In this document: one piece after another, positions 23,310 to 34,417 of the stretch
Layout: every line of letters begins with the position of its first letter
Numbering within the stretch: position 1 is the stretch's first letter
Assembly: GCF_025024155.1 (NCBI RefSeq)
Contig: NW_026251747.1
Span: 62,001 to 126,000 of the forward strand
DNA from: Gamsiella multidivaricata
Lineage: Eukaryota > Mortierellomycota > Mortierellomycetes > Mortierellales > Mortierellaceae
DNA length: 64,000 bases
Direction: 5' to 3'
The notes under the pieces: model-generated
Told to the model about the DNA's origin: nothing
What the model saw: the letters and a program-made list of their open reading frames with translations, nothing else
Database searches by the model: none
Position numbers and translations under genes: made by a program

Positions 23310-24144
23310 CTACTTGGACTCTTTCATTAGAAGCGCAACCCTCAGTTCGAGCTCCTTCTTTGTAGCCGCCAGCTCGCACATAACAATCTGGTGTTGTATT
23401 GTACTCATACGCACAAGCACTTCTTTTTCGTTGGCAAATTTGTTCCACATCTCTTCTTTTTCTTGGGCAAATTTGTTCCGCACCTCTTCCTTCTCGTTGC
23501 AATGACCCAGCTGCAGCTTAATCGCCGCTCTTTCGCTCGCGCTCAGTTGGTCCTTGAGGACTCGCATCTCGCGTCTAAGTTCCTGCTTTTCTTGTTCAAG
23601 TTCCTGGATGCGTCGCAGCATAAATGATTGCCTGCAAAGACGCGCTCTGAAAGAAAGGTACAATAACAGGTCGAGGTGCCTCGTCGAGTGTTGATTGGAA
23701 AGGTGGAAATGGAGAAGGAGTAGCATTCATGTTAGGGGATAGAGCGCATGAACTTTCAGAAGGTGGGGGGGGGGGGGCAGCTGACTTGTGCACTGTTGGA
23801 TATGATAGCTCATGTTCAAGGAATGGAGCAGGTTGAAAGGTGGAGAGGTAGTGTAGAGGAAGATTCCCGTTAAAGAATCCAGGAAATTACCGCTTTAAAT
23901 ATCTACGCACTTGGGTTCTTTTCCTTCACCTCCACCAACAAGATGACTAGTCATAACAAAAACAACGTCGACGCGTCTGATAGAGCTGCGGAAGGACTGA
24001 CCCATATGCCCAGGGTATGTATGGTAGCGATTCGGAACGGAGCTCGAGTCCCTGGATGTAGCCTTGGTAGGCTTGAAGGAAGCCGCGCTCGTACTCCTGT
24101 ATGAGGAGCTGGCGCTCGCTGAGATGGTGCCTCTTCTTGGACAT
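23310..24144 (-). pseudogene. Coiled-coil second gene of the Harbinger element, broken
   Basis: Read on the minus strand: a start MSKKRHHLSERQLLIQEYER near 24144, a Pro/Ser-rich middle (about 23640-23860, NGNLPLHYLSTFQPAPFLEH), and a C-terminal coiled coil (about 23615-23310) with heptad-like LRRIQELEQEKQELRREMRV and a duplicated NKFAQEKEEMWNKFANEKE. A candidate donor (GTCAGT) lies near 23998. Between the middle and the coiled coil the frame shifts by one without room for a normal intron, and a run of 13 G at 23765-23777 is prone to slippage. No DNA-binding domain is recognisable. The assignment to the transposon rests on position and convergent arrangement. Confidence 0.5.
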
Positions 24145-24996
24145 GGGAAAATAATAGGGATGGTGGGGGTATGTGTGGTGAGTGAGGAAGCAGTTGGGAG
24201 GACGTGAATTTTTTTTTTCTTTATGTGAAAATATTTATTCAAGCAGCAAAATGGATGAAAACCGCTCTGTTGTATACTCGTAGAGGCTCGTTGAATATAC
24301 GGCAGAGTATACAACACTTCTCTAGCCAACAGTAACGAATACATTCGTATATCGCGCCGTATAGGGTCGTTGAATATGGCTCAGGACGCGTTTCTGCCAC
24401 AAAAAAGCACCGCTTCTCGGATCCTCTTGGGGCTCCAAAGGAACTATGAAAGCACTGATCGATTGTCATATTCAGACACGGATAAAAGTAGCAGAGAAGT
24501 AAAGAATTCATCAGCCTAGTCACTCACAGCAACGCGCTTGCTTTTATTCAACTCGTGCCTACAAGGGTTCCCGCCCATCTACCTGTAATCCGTCCTTTCC
24601 CTTTTCTCTTGCCTATCTGTCATCATATTGCTGTTCTCGATATTTACTAATAGATGATAAAGTAGCTGGGCACGATTGCTGCTGCTTTTCCTCACAATCT
24701 CAATGACAGCGCGCATTCCACCGTTGGAGCATTTGAAGAATGGAAGTTTACTACACAAACATGGCCGGAAGATCGAAGAGAATGGCTAAAGGCACTTTCT
24801 TGAAGAGATTATTCATCGAATATGAGACAGGCATGCGCTCTTGTGGCAAAGATATTTTAGTTTGACTTTATGGCCTAATTGCCGACACTGGTACATACAT
24901 GGCTGACTATTACAGCCGTCGGATCACATGCATTCGTAACTCCGTTCATGTGTCGTTCGAGACGAGAGTTACTCAGAAGAAGCGTCAGGGCCCAGT
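24145..24996. other. Intergenic region right of the Harbinger element
   Basis: No gene is supported. It holds a perfect 12-bp inverted repeat (24268-24279 / 24305-24316) and a second copy of the TCGTTGAATAT motif near 24369. The rest is unremarkable. Confidence 0.55.
24268..24316. repeat. 12-bp perfect inverted repeat, 25-bp loop
   Basis: TGTTGTATACTC at 24268-24279 pairs with GAGTATACAACA at 24305-24316. It lies 125 bp outside the second transposon gene and may mark part of an element end, but no partner was found on the left side. Confidence 0.6.
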
Positions 24997-27900
24997 TTAC
25001 TGCATGGCAGCTGTCAAATTCATCTGCTTTTGGACTCTGAAGCAGTACTTCAAATCTTCCAGCTTCACTAGCTCCCCGTTTCTGTTCTGTGCCCTCGCGA
25101 CCTCAGAGGCCGTCATGGCAATATCGGCGTCAAATCCGGCAGCACTCTTCTCGCTTGTCGCATCATGGCTCATCGATGTGAGTGTCGATGTTCCACTACC
25201 TTGTTTGTCGTCATTAGAATCATGGTCGTTCGTGGCACCTGCGGCTGCAGCCTGCCTACGTTCAAACAGGTCGAAGCAAGGGATCTCTACAGTATTCTGA
25301 ATCAAATAGTAGTGCACAAATGTCTAAAGCAAGAAAAGTGTGGTTGTCAGTAATCAAGGCATATTTCCGCCTGAATATCAACTGTCATAGTTTTGTTACT
25401 TCAGTTGTAAGTACCTCCTTGGTTTGCCCAATACGGTGAACACGACTCACAGCTTGGGCCTGCAGCACTGGGTTTACAAGTGGCTCGCAGATAAAAATGT
25501 GTGTCGCCGATAATAGGGTCAGTCCGCTGTAGGAAAATTAAGAGGGGTGGATTAGCGTACGCGTAAATATAAATGAAAAGAGTAGCATGCGCAGAAGATC
25601 AACTTACGCGGATTGCGATTTGGCATGCAGCATAAAGACGTGCTTATCCCGGCTCTCCTTGAACTGCTTCACTGCAGCTTTGACTGAGGCCCCATCCAAC
25701 TTGACAAATCCAATCTGATTATCCCTCAAACTATTACCCAACAACTTCAACAGGTTGGCCCATTGCGAGAACACCAGGCACTTCGTATTAGGATCCTCTC
25801 GAACCAGGAAGGCGATATGACGAACAATGCTGTCGATCTTGCTGCCGTATCCATCCTGGACAGTCACTCGTCGTATAACTTCCGGAACCAGACGCAAGTT
25901 AGCTCCATGCTGTGGTTCCTTGACCGCAGTTGAAGGAGATGACGATGATGGCCCGGGTTCTGCCGATGCAGCATTGGGTTCAGCCTCAGAGGTAGTAACC
26001 CCAAGACCAGTCATAGTTACCCGGGTCAATCTCCTCCTCGATATCACACTGTTACAGGAAGGGCATTTCGAGTGAATCTTGGTCCATTCCAGAAGGCAGT
26101 GCTCGCAAAATACATGTCCGCATTCAGTCATCAATCCCAGCTCGTATGGAGTACGACAGATCAAGCAAATTTTCTCCTCGTCAGTCTGGCTCCCTTGGCC
26201 ACTATCTTCAGCGAGGTGCTCCAGGTACCGCTGCTTCGCTATCAGGCGCGTGATTTCCAATTGCAGCTTGTTCTCTTCCTGCAAGCAGTCGCCAATGTCC
26301 TCCTCAGGATCATTCGACTCGATATCGCGGACAGTATCGGATATCACCTGCAGCTGACGGTAGTAAACTGTGCGTGCTGCGGTTAATGTACGGAAATAGG
26401 ATATTTCTCTATGCAAAGAGAGTTCGCAATAAACACCCGTTAGCATCAGCGTCATGGACACAGAGTCAATTGCCATGCATACGATCGCAAAAGAGCCTCT
26501 TACCTCTCCAACTCAAGGACCACTTTCGTTTGACGGCTCTGTTCGTCCTTTAAGCGCAAATCCTCCAACTCAGCCATCTGTCTCTCTGGATTGGGCCCAG
26601 CTGCGTCATTTGCAAGAGGTTTCATGGCAGCGCGTATGCTTCGCATACTTGAAGCCAGTTCTGGTTTGATCAAATCGTTCATCTCCCTCTCCAGTCGCGT
26701 GTCAAGGTCTTCCTCTTTCTTGGATATCTCCTCCTCGCCTGCCTTTCTCTTGAACGTCCGAATCCTGTTCTCGCGTCGTCGGACCATATCTGCGTGCTCC
26801 TTTTGCTTCTCGACACTGGCGACATGATTGGCGATAGCTTCGTCTGATCCAGAGATGATGTCCTTTCGAAGCAGTAGCATGCGTCCGTAAAAGTGCAGAT
26901 ATGATTCGAGCGTGTGCTGAAGATCAATCGAATACTGGTATTGTTCGCCATCCTCTCCATCCTGCATCAGCGGCTGGGTTAGCTTTTCAACAAGATCACG
27001 CCTCCATTGAGCCACAATTTCCAGCTGTTCGTTCAGCAGGCTCCTAACAAACTCCAGTTGCTCTAGATGTCGGCGCAGCTCAATGCCTCCTGCGAACTTT
27101 GAGGCCGGGATGATGTATTTACCATCAAGTGCTACGCGCTGTACAACCTCCTGCACGAATGACAGCACCTTGTTAAACTTTTGCTCTGCCAGACCCAAAA
27201 TCTGCTGTCGAATGTCCTCTGCCCGCTTGTAATACTCTGTTTCTTCCGGCTCCATCCCCAGGTCATGATGGAATCCAGCAGTAAAGAACACAATTCTATG
27301 GTGCTGCTCCAGCCAATCTCGGTGACGAAGCATGGCCTGTTCGTAAGCGTCATCAGCATTCAGCTTTGACTTGCCCAAGATGTCGATATCATCTGCCATA
27401 CCATCTTCCTCTTGCCTCGACGTTTCCTGTGCGACTCCCTTTCCTTTATCAATGGCATCTGCACGTCGCAGTTCGCGCTCTTCGGCGCGTTTACCACGCT
27501 GCTCCTGGAACTTTGCATCCCATTTACTCACTTGCTGTGCGGCTTCGTTCTCAAGAATCAGGAACAGTCGTAGCTCTGAGGCGTCTTTGTGTATCCGCGA
27601 ATTGAGGACGGCGCGCTTTAGCTTGATGCCAAACTGAGTTCTCTCCTTAGTAAAGAGTTGTGTGTTATTTTGCTGAACCATAGCATCCAGGACTTCATCA
27701 ATCGTCCTCAGGTTCGTCCTACCGAGCGCCTCTTTGTTCCGAGATCCAATCTGCGGGTGACAGCTGAAATATAAAGGATTAGATGATAGCCTTGGTCCAG
27801 TTCGATGTCAAAACAAAGCAACCGCCTTGATTCACATACCAAGTTTGCCGAAGACGCATGAACCATGACTGAAGTTTCTCAGCCTCCTCGCTGTTATCGT

Positions 27901-29955
27901 TCGCGATGTTAACATCGCACTCCGCGAGGCACTGCTCCCATTTCTCCGTATAGTTGGCGCGCTCAATCTCCGTGAAATGAATGCCGTAAGTGAGCCTGAG
28001 CTGAGGAGGAAGTGCAAGCTCCTGAACGACATCTCTCTTGGCATATCGATGCATGATCCTTTGATAGCTCGAGACAAACGTAGAACGGAAGCTAAATGAC
28101 GTGAGAAGTTTCCACAAACGCTTGTTGGATGCGATGGGCTCCTGATTCAAGAATGCGAGAAGAGAATGGAGGTCCTCGACATTCCTTCGAATGGGTGTTC
28201 CACTGATAGCCCAAGACATCACTCTAGGAATCAAAAGAGTCATCGCAGCCGCTTGCGACACTGTTACTCCCTCGATCATCTGGGCCTATGACGAGGATCG
28301 TGTCAAGTGCTCGGTCAGCGCCTCCAACATCGTGCCTTGATTTTCCAAAAAAAAAAAAAAAAAAAATCATCAAATGAGACAAGGCAGTGCCATACCTCGT
28401 CAAGGCATACTCGCCACCAGTCGATTTGAACAAAAGGGCTCCTTCGAGGGACGTATAGGCGTTCGTATCGACGGGGTCGGTCATAATGAGTTGTATAGTT
28501 AACCTCCTTGGATAGTACCGGATATGTAGTGAGAACAATATCATATTGGGCGAGTTCCTCCGCTGTTATGCGTTCGTGCGCTGATTCCTCGTAGATAAAC
28601 ACCCGCAAGGATGGCGCGTGGTTTTCAATTTCACCCGCCCACTGGTGCATGATAGAGAGTGGAGTGATGATGAGGGTCGCCGCACTCTTGATTAGTGGCG
28701 TCTCTGCAGTGGATGATTTTGAATTATTGCCACTTCTCCTGTTCGCAGCTGTCTCCGCTCGAGTCGGGTCGTCCAAGTGTGCCTCCGATAATTGCTGCTC
28801 CAGTACCTGTGTCTCTGAAGCGCCTACAGACACTTGAGGCAGATCCAGTTTCCGCCGGTTCAGCACGATGAGGGCGAGCATCTCCACTGTCTTTCCCAAA
28901 CCCATTTCCTCCGCTAAGATGCCACCCCTAGGCTCTGGCTCAGAAATCAGCAAGTCCGGATCCGCCAGGCACAGTAGACCGCAAGGGCGGTTGATAAATA
29001 GGTCCACTTCTCCAGGTGTCGAAATCTGCTCCCAAGAAAGCGGCAATTTATCGATCAGAGCTGGCTCCTCGTATTCCACCTCTCCTGAAACATTAACAAT
29101 GCCGCATTCACGCTTGAGACACCAAGCAACCGATCGCCTTTGGAATAATAGCAGCTGAGGCAGGAGCGATGCCGGCTGGATTCCTGAAGGAGGCTCCGTA
29201 GTTGCAGCTGGTTTAAGATGAGTGTAGAGATCCTTGATAGCGTTATTCGTGAAATGGCGAGAATCGAGGGACGGAGGAAACAGAAAGCGGATCAGATCTT
29301 GCATTCCTGAGTTGAATGCACCCTTACAGGACAGCGATTTCGACAGTAGACTTATATGTAAAAAGATACTGAAGTTGATCTGGAGAGTTGAGGAGGATTC
29401 GATCCATGAGACTGTTGCGTCGATTTCGATCTGCTTGGTATACTTTAAGGCATGCAGGGCAGCGAAAAGGGTTCGACTGCGGAATCCGTTGCGAATGCCA
29501 TGGTCGCCCCAAGATAGATCCTCTTGATCGTCCTGCCTCATCGCGAGGATATCGCCTTTCAGCATCGCCATGATGGCGCCCTCTTGGTATATGACCGAGA
29601 GTTTTGGTAGTGAATCTGGAACGAATGGATGTCCGCAGGGCAATTGCAAGGAAACTGCTCCTAGGGGTTCATGCCATTGTCGTGCTAGGATCCAATCATC
29701 CATATTTCGCTCCCGGCTGGTAGTCCCATTGTGCTCTATGCTTGGCCCCTGTCTACTGTCACCTCCAACGGTTACGACGTCGTCTTCCAGAAGTCGTCTT
29801 TTGGGTGATGGTTCGTGTGAGTCGTCGAGGTGCGAAATTTTCCTAATCCTACGAACCTCCTGCGGCGACTGATCCATCTTGCATCGCGAGCACCGATGAG
29901 CAAATACTTCCTGAAGCAGAGCCCAAGCGGACTGTGGAATTATGGATGTCGACAT
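24997..29955 (-). CDS. SNF2-family helicase with inserted RING finger, SHPRH/IRC20-type E3 ubiquitin ligase
   Basis: Exons 29955-28396, 28285-27840, 27763-26504, 26408-25608, 25526-25415 and 25323-24997 (1501 aa, in frame). Helicase motif I is EEMGLGKTVEML near residue 350. The DEAQ box (CLDE|AQMIEG) is split by intron 1 at residue 520, followed by WAISGTPIRRN. A RING finger lies at about 1169-1206 (CLICRTPYELGLMTECGHVF then CEHCLLEW and CPSC) between the two helicase lobes, and the C lobe has CLVFSQW and QAVSRVHRIGQTKE. An ATPase split by a RING is diagnostic of the SHPRH/Irc20 group, which ubiquitylates PCNA or acts in DNA damage tolerance. A predicted coiled-coil insert (about 780-1100) precedes the RING. 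The start is chosen at MSTSIIPQS; an in-frame ATG 72 nt upstream (MAKALASLN) is an alternative. It diverges from ZW10. Confidence 0.9.
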
Positions 29956-30710
29956 GGTTATAGTGGTGCGATCTGTGGAGGAGGAGTGAAAGAACGCAAA
30001 GTTGAGGGAAGCGAGTGCTTTGGCCATCACTGAGGTGCTCACAGTCACTTCTAGCGCGCTTCCGTACTTTATCTGCAGCGCAATTGCGCAGCGTATGCGC
30101 AAAAAAATGCACTGGTACAATATCAGGCCAATTGCAAATGCACTGCGGGTTGGTAAGGGGAAAGGGACGCAACAATGACCATTGGGGCTCCTGGGCAGCC
30201 AGACAGGCAGGCACATTGATATCCATGGGGTAGGAATATCATCCTGTCATTATCTACTGAACGCCTATATCCGAGAGAGGGTCAATTGCAGCTGTTGTGG
30301 ATGTGTTCAGTTTGACTGGTAAGGCCAGTTACGAGCGCATAAGGAAGGGAGCGAGGCGGGAAAGAGTGAGGCACTGAAAGGATAGAGTGGGTATATCGTG
30401 TGTTCCTAGAAAGGTGCTCCAGTGCGTGGAGTATATGGCGGGGTAAGTAAGGTCATACATGCTCTACTTTCTAGCTCAGTGCAGTATTCACGCGTGGTTT
30501 ATTGGCTTTGTTGCGGGCTATTGGCTTTTGAGAGTGTCCGGGTGTCGATGGCGAAAGTGAGATCCTTCGTTCATGAAAGACATGGAAGAGATGGTAAAGC
30601 TTGATACACTAACAGTCACCATTGCGCTTTTGAAAGAACTCTCTTTCAATTCAACAGCTTGCTTTCCTTTATCGACCAGGACAATCATAGGACATACAGG
30701 GACAACGAAC
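29956..30710. promoter_or_regulatory. Divergent promoter region between the SHPRH-like gene and ZW10
   Basis: About 750 bp without a supported gene. Short frames near 30422-30604 have no features of coding sequence. No distinct promoter element could be named. Confidence 0.5.
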
Positions 30711-33700
30711 ATGGCAACCTCGACCATATCCAGCCATAACTTTGCGCGCTTTGTCACGTCGCAGCTGGGCGAACCGGCGAGCTCATTCTCGCCACAGAAC
30801 ACCCATGAGCTCTCACAGGACCAGTCGCGCGATGAGGAGACGGTGGAAGCAGTGACAATGGATGAACTCATGCAGGCAGCCGCGAGCTTGGACACAGAGA
30901 TGCAGACCATCAAAGTAAGCCCCATCAGGATCGGTATCCTTAATGAACTGGCGATAAACGTATCACTTCCATCCTTATACTCAATCTCGGATCTCGCTAT
31001 GGTAAACTAGGCCCAGGTATATAAAAAGCTGCTCGCTAATTACAGCGCGTTCTCGGAATCGTTTGAATACTCGTTGGAGCTCAAGGACAAGATCAATGGA
31101 CTCTTGCGGCAGGCCGAAGATATGACATCTCAGACTATTCACCCAGAGGTAAGGCCAAACCGGACAGCAGCTTTCGCATGTGAAGATTGTCTACAATGTT
31201 ACAGGGTCTGCTTTCATGCTAACCCGCCATCATGCCTTCATGCGATAGACTGGCTTAAGACAATCGGTGATGTCGGCACTGGTGAATCACCATGAGATAT
31301 TGTACAAAGTGCAAGAGAACAATGGCATCGTGGAGGGCCTGAAGCATTTCTCGCGGGTACGCACCGCCTTCTTGGATATACGCGTCTCCATCGTTAAGGA
31401 CGCATCGAAAAATCTAACGCTTCATTTTGCACACTAAGGTCGAGGATATTCTTTCTCAGTACGAGGACTACATGGATGCAGGAAAGATTCTTCAGGCTGG
31501 GCATTGTATTCAGCAGGCTGTAAGTTTATACATTCTACACGTCTCTGGACCTTGACAGAGTCATTCGGTTCGCCTCTAACAAACTTCTGATGATCTAGAC
31601 CAAGACTCTTGCACAGCCTCCAAACGCAGGCGTGGCTGCATCACAAATCACAAAGTCTCTCACAGTACGTTGGTAAAGCGACGCGCTATCGATTTTGGAT
31701 ATTGATGGAAGTGCGGTTTGAAGTAACGCCGATCTCTAATCCAATCAACCAGGAGCAATGCACCAGGATGACGGAGGCAACCGACCAGATGCTGGACGAG
31801 CTCATAGCAGGAGCTATACGCGTAGAACATTCAAGCGATAACGATGCAGTGCAAAAGTTCGGCCTTGTGCTTTCATACAACGTCAAGGTCCCACCACTTT
31901 CATTGACACGCTCCAGTTCCGCATCTACACCAGGAACTATCAGGTGGCACGAGCTCGTTCGCGCATTGAGACTACTGGATGTCGCGACAGAAAAACTGAG
32001 GCCACTTCAAAAGGCACTCATTCGCCATTTAATACAGCCTCTTGTTCAGCACCACCATCAGGTCCGTCTTCAGGTCAACAGTTCAGGAAACTATGCCTCT
32101 GCAGAAGGATCGTCCATATCACTTTACTATGAGCAGGGACAAGGCGGAGGTAATTGGATGTCAAATACCTTTCACAGTAGCGCGAAGGACCTTGGATATA
32201 TGGATCGCTAACTTTGCAGCAGACGATCTTTTCGGCCAGGTTCAGCGGGTATTTCGGTACATCCACCAGGATATATTCCTGGGCGGCTACTCGAGTCCAG
32301 AATTCAACGCGGAGGAGTTTTCGTCCGACACAGAAATCCTCACATACTTCATTGGACGGAATATCGCCAAGGAAACATGCGCTTTGATATCAAAGCACTA
32401 CCTTTCAAAGATAGTGCCTACCGATGTCGAAGGGCTGAACAACTTTGGATCCATCGCCTCCATTGCCACTCAATTCGAGGACGAGCTAATTGCAATGGGT
32501 ATGGCTGTTGAAATGGCATTTTTATTTTTATTTTATCTTGCGTGGACCGTCTATTCGCGTCTTTGGTGCTAATGGATCTTTTGCACTTCATTGCCCTCCA
32601 TCTTCCTATTGATACAGGGTTTCTAACGGAGGCGGATCGGGAGCTAAGGGACTTTGTCGAACATATTGACATCCACTATACCAACCTCAAGAGAGATACA
32701 TTACTGAAAATCGGACGGGCCGTGATCATGAGTGATGACTTCAAGTCCATACCAGTACGGGACCTGGGCAGAGAAGGTGCGGAGCAAGCAAATGTCACTA
32801 GCACTTGATGTACTATAGGCGTAGTTACTGAAACCCTGGGTTTGATTATCTACATCAATTAGGTGGCCCTGAAAGCGACGGAGGCGACTGGGGTCGAATT
32901 CACGATCCTGACCTGGATCTGAAGGAGTCGTCTGTTTCGATAAAATCAAGCCAACTGATGGATATGGTATTGAACACTCTCCATGATGCTCATTCTTTGA
33001 GTGAGGCGGCGTAAGTTATGTCCATGGTTTGAATGCTGCTCAATAAACACATGAAAGAGTTCGCCACTCCGTTTACTTACCCTACTCTTGTGAAAAATTT
33101 AGGGCTCCACATTTGTACCAGGCTACGCGTTCACTCATCGATCTCTATCGCGCCTTGATGCCGGTTCACCATGCTCGAACCCTGACGAACGTTCCTGCAC
33201 TAGCAATATTGTTCTATACCGATTGTATGTATATTGCCTGGGAGTTGGAACAAGTGCCTGCTCGGTTGGAGGATGGGATTCCTGGGATGGATGAGGTTCA
33301 ATACGACGATGTCATTCCTGCGCTGAAAGAGCTCGCCAAGAAATGGCTGGATATTCAAATGGTACGTCCTCATATTCTGTGCAATACTGTCCTTGTCTAT
33401 ACCTACATGTGTGTGTGTGTGTGTATGTGTGTATGTATGTATGCATGTATGCATGTATGTTTTATTTCTTTACCACAAAAGACTTACAGCAGGCCATTAA
33501 CGTGGTCCTTTTAGCAAAAACAACGAGAAGAGTTGATGCAGAGCATAGATGGGGCAGGAGGATTCCAGGATAGCAGCCAAGAGGGTAATTTCGCTGCTTG
33601 TCAGCGAGCGATGAAGCAGGTTGTCCTCGTTTTCAAGCATCTGGGCAAGGCGTGGAAGGTATATATCGAACGTTGATATTGCACGTTTGAAAGTCTCGCC

Positions 33701-34290
33701 GTGGCACTCACAGGTGTCTTTTGCTACCTTTCTTTTTGTGCTCTAGTCGACACTATCGCCAATGACCTTTTACAGGGTTCTCGGGAAGCTACTGGACGAC
33801 GCTATCATTAGGATCATTAAGGAGCTGGAGGCATTGACGGATATTTCTGAAAAGGAGTCGCATAAACTGGCAGCTCTGTGTGGCATTGTGTTTGAGTGTG
33901 AAGATCAGTTCGATTCAGCAGGACCGCTGGTGGAGCAAACAAAAGGGGACGCATTTCATCATGAAGTAAGCTCTGTCTTTCATTGAAAAAAATGCATTAT
34001 TATGTTGAAAGAGAGAGATCTGCTTTATTGACGTCTTTATTGCACCGCTTGACATCTAGGACCCGATTCACTACTTTGTGCCATCCTGGGAAAAGTTCCA
34101 GCTGTTGACAGATATTCTTGAGCTATCATTTGCAGAGATCATGACGCGGTTCAGAGCTGGACAGCTGCACATGTTCCGAGAGCGCGAGCTTTCCAATCTT
34201 TTGTGTGCCCTATTTGCGGATACGCCTCTTCGCCAGCACAATCTCGAGGAGATCGAGCAAGGTCACCCTTTGCTCCTATCCCGTAGATGA
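30711..34290 (+). CDS. ZW10: ZW10/Dsl1-family vesicle tethering and kinetochore protein
   Basis: Thirteen exons: 30711-30914, 31011-31148, 31249-31356, 31439-31519, 31599-31664, 31753-32061, 32105-32498, 32618-32776, 32863-33010, 33103-33361, 33515-33658, 33747-33965 and 34060-34290 (819 aa, in frame). ZW10/Dsl1 is a subunit of the ER tether that receives COPI vesicles and, in animals, of the RZZ kinetochore complex. The C-terminal half aligns with what I know of ZW10: CMYIAWELE, then AMKQVVLVFKHLGKAWK, PMTFYRVLGKLLDDAI, YFVPSWEKFQLLTDILELSF, and LSNLLCALFADTPLR at the end. The N-terminal half is helical and coiled-coil (ELKDKINGLLRQAEDM, EDILSQYEDYMDAGKIL). The intron after residue 301 is unusually short: 43 nt (donor 32062) or 31 nt (donor 32074); both keep frame. 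The start is at MATSTISSHNF; the frame is open a little further upstream. Confidence 0.87.
33405..33460 (+). repeat. TG/TATG microsatellite in a ZW10 intron
   Basis: A (GT)n run passes into GTAT/GCAT tetranucleotides within the intron 33362-33514. Confidence 0.9.
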
Positions 34291-34417
34291 ATGACCGTAT
34301 TAGACACTCCTTATCACTAAACACCCCATAACACAATTCCTTTCTAATAACCAAATACAAGAAGAAAATGACTCTCTATGGGGTTTTATTATGCGCATAA
34401 AGGGGCAGCAGCCTTGA

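Larger units (their letters stand above)
21921..24144. mobile_element. Degraded PIF/Harbinger DNA transposon with two convergent genes
   Basis: A DDE transposase on the plus strand (21921-23274) converges on a coiled-coil gene on the minus strand (24144 to about 23310). PIF/Harbinger elements normally carry a transposase plus a second protein needed for transposition; here the second protein is coiled-coil rather than recognisably Myb/SANT. Both genes are damaged. The outer limits and terminal inverted repeats could not be found by eye, so the span given covers only the coding parts. Confidence 0.75.
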
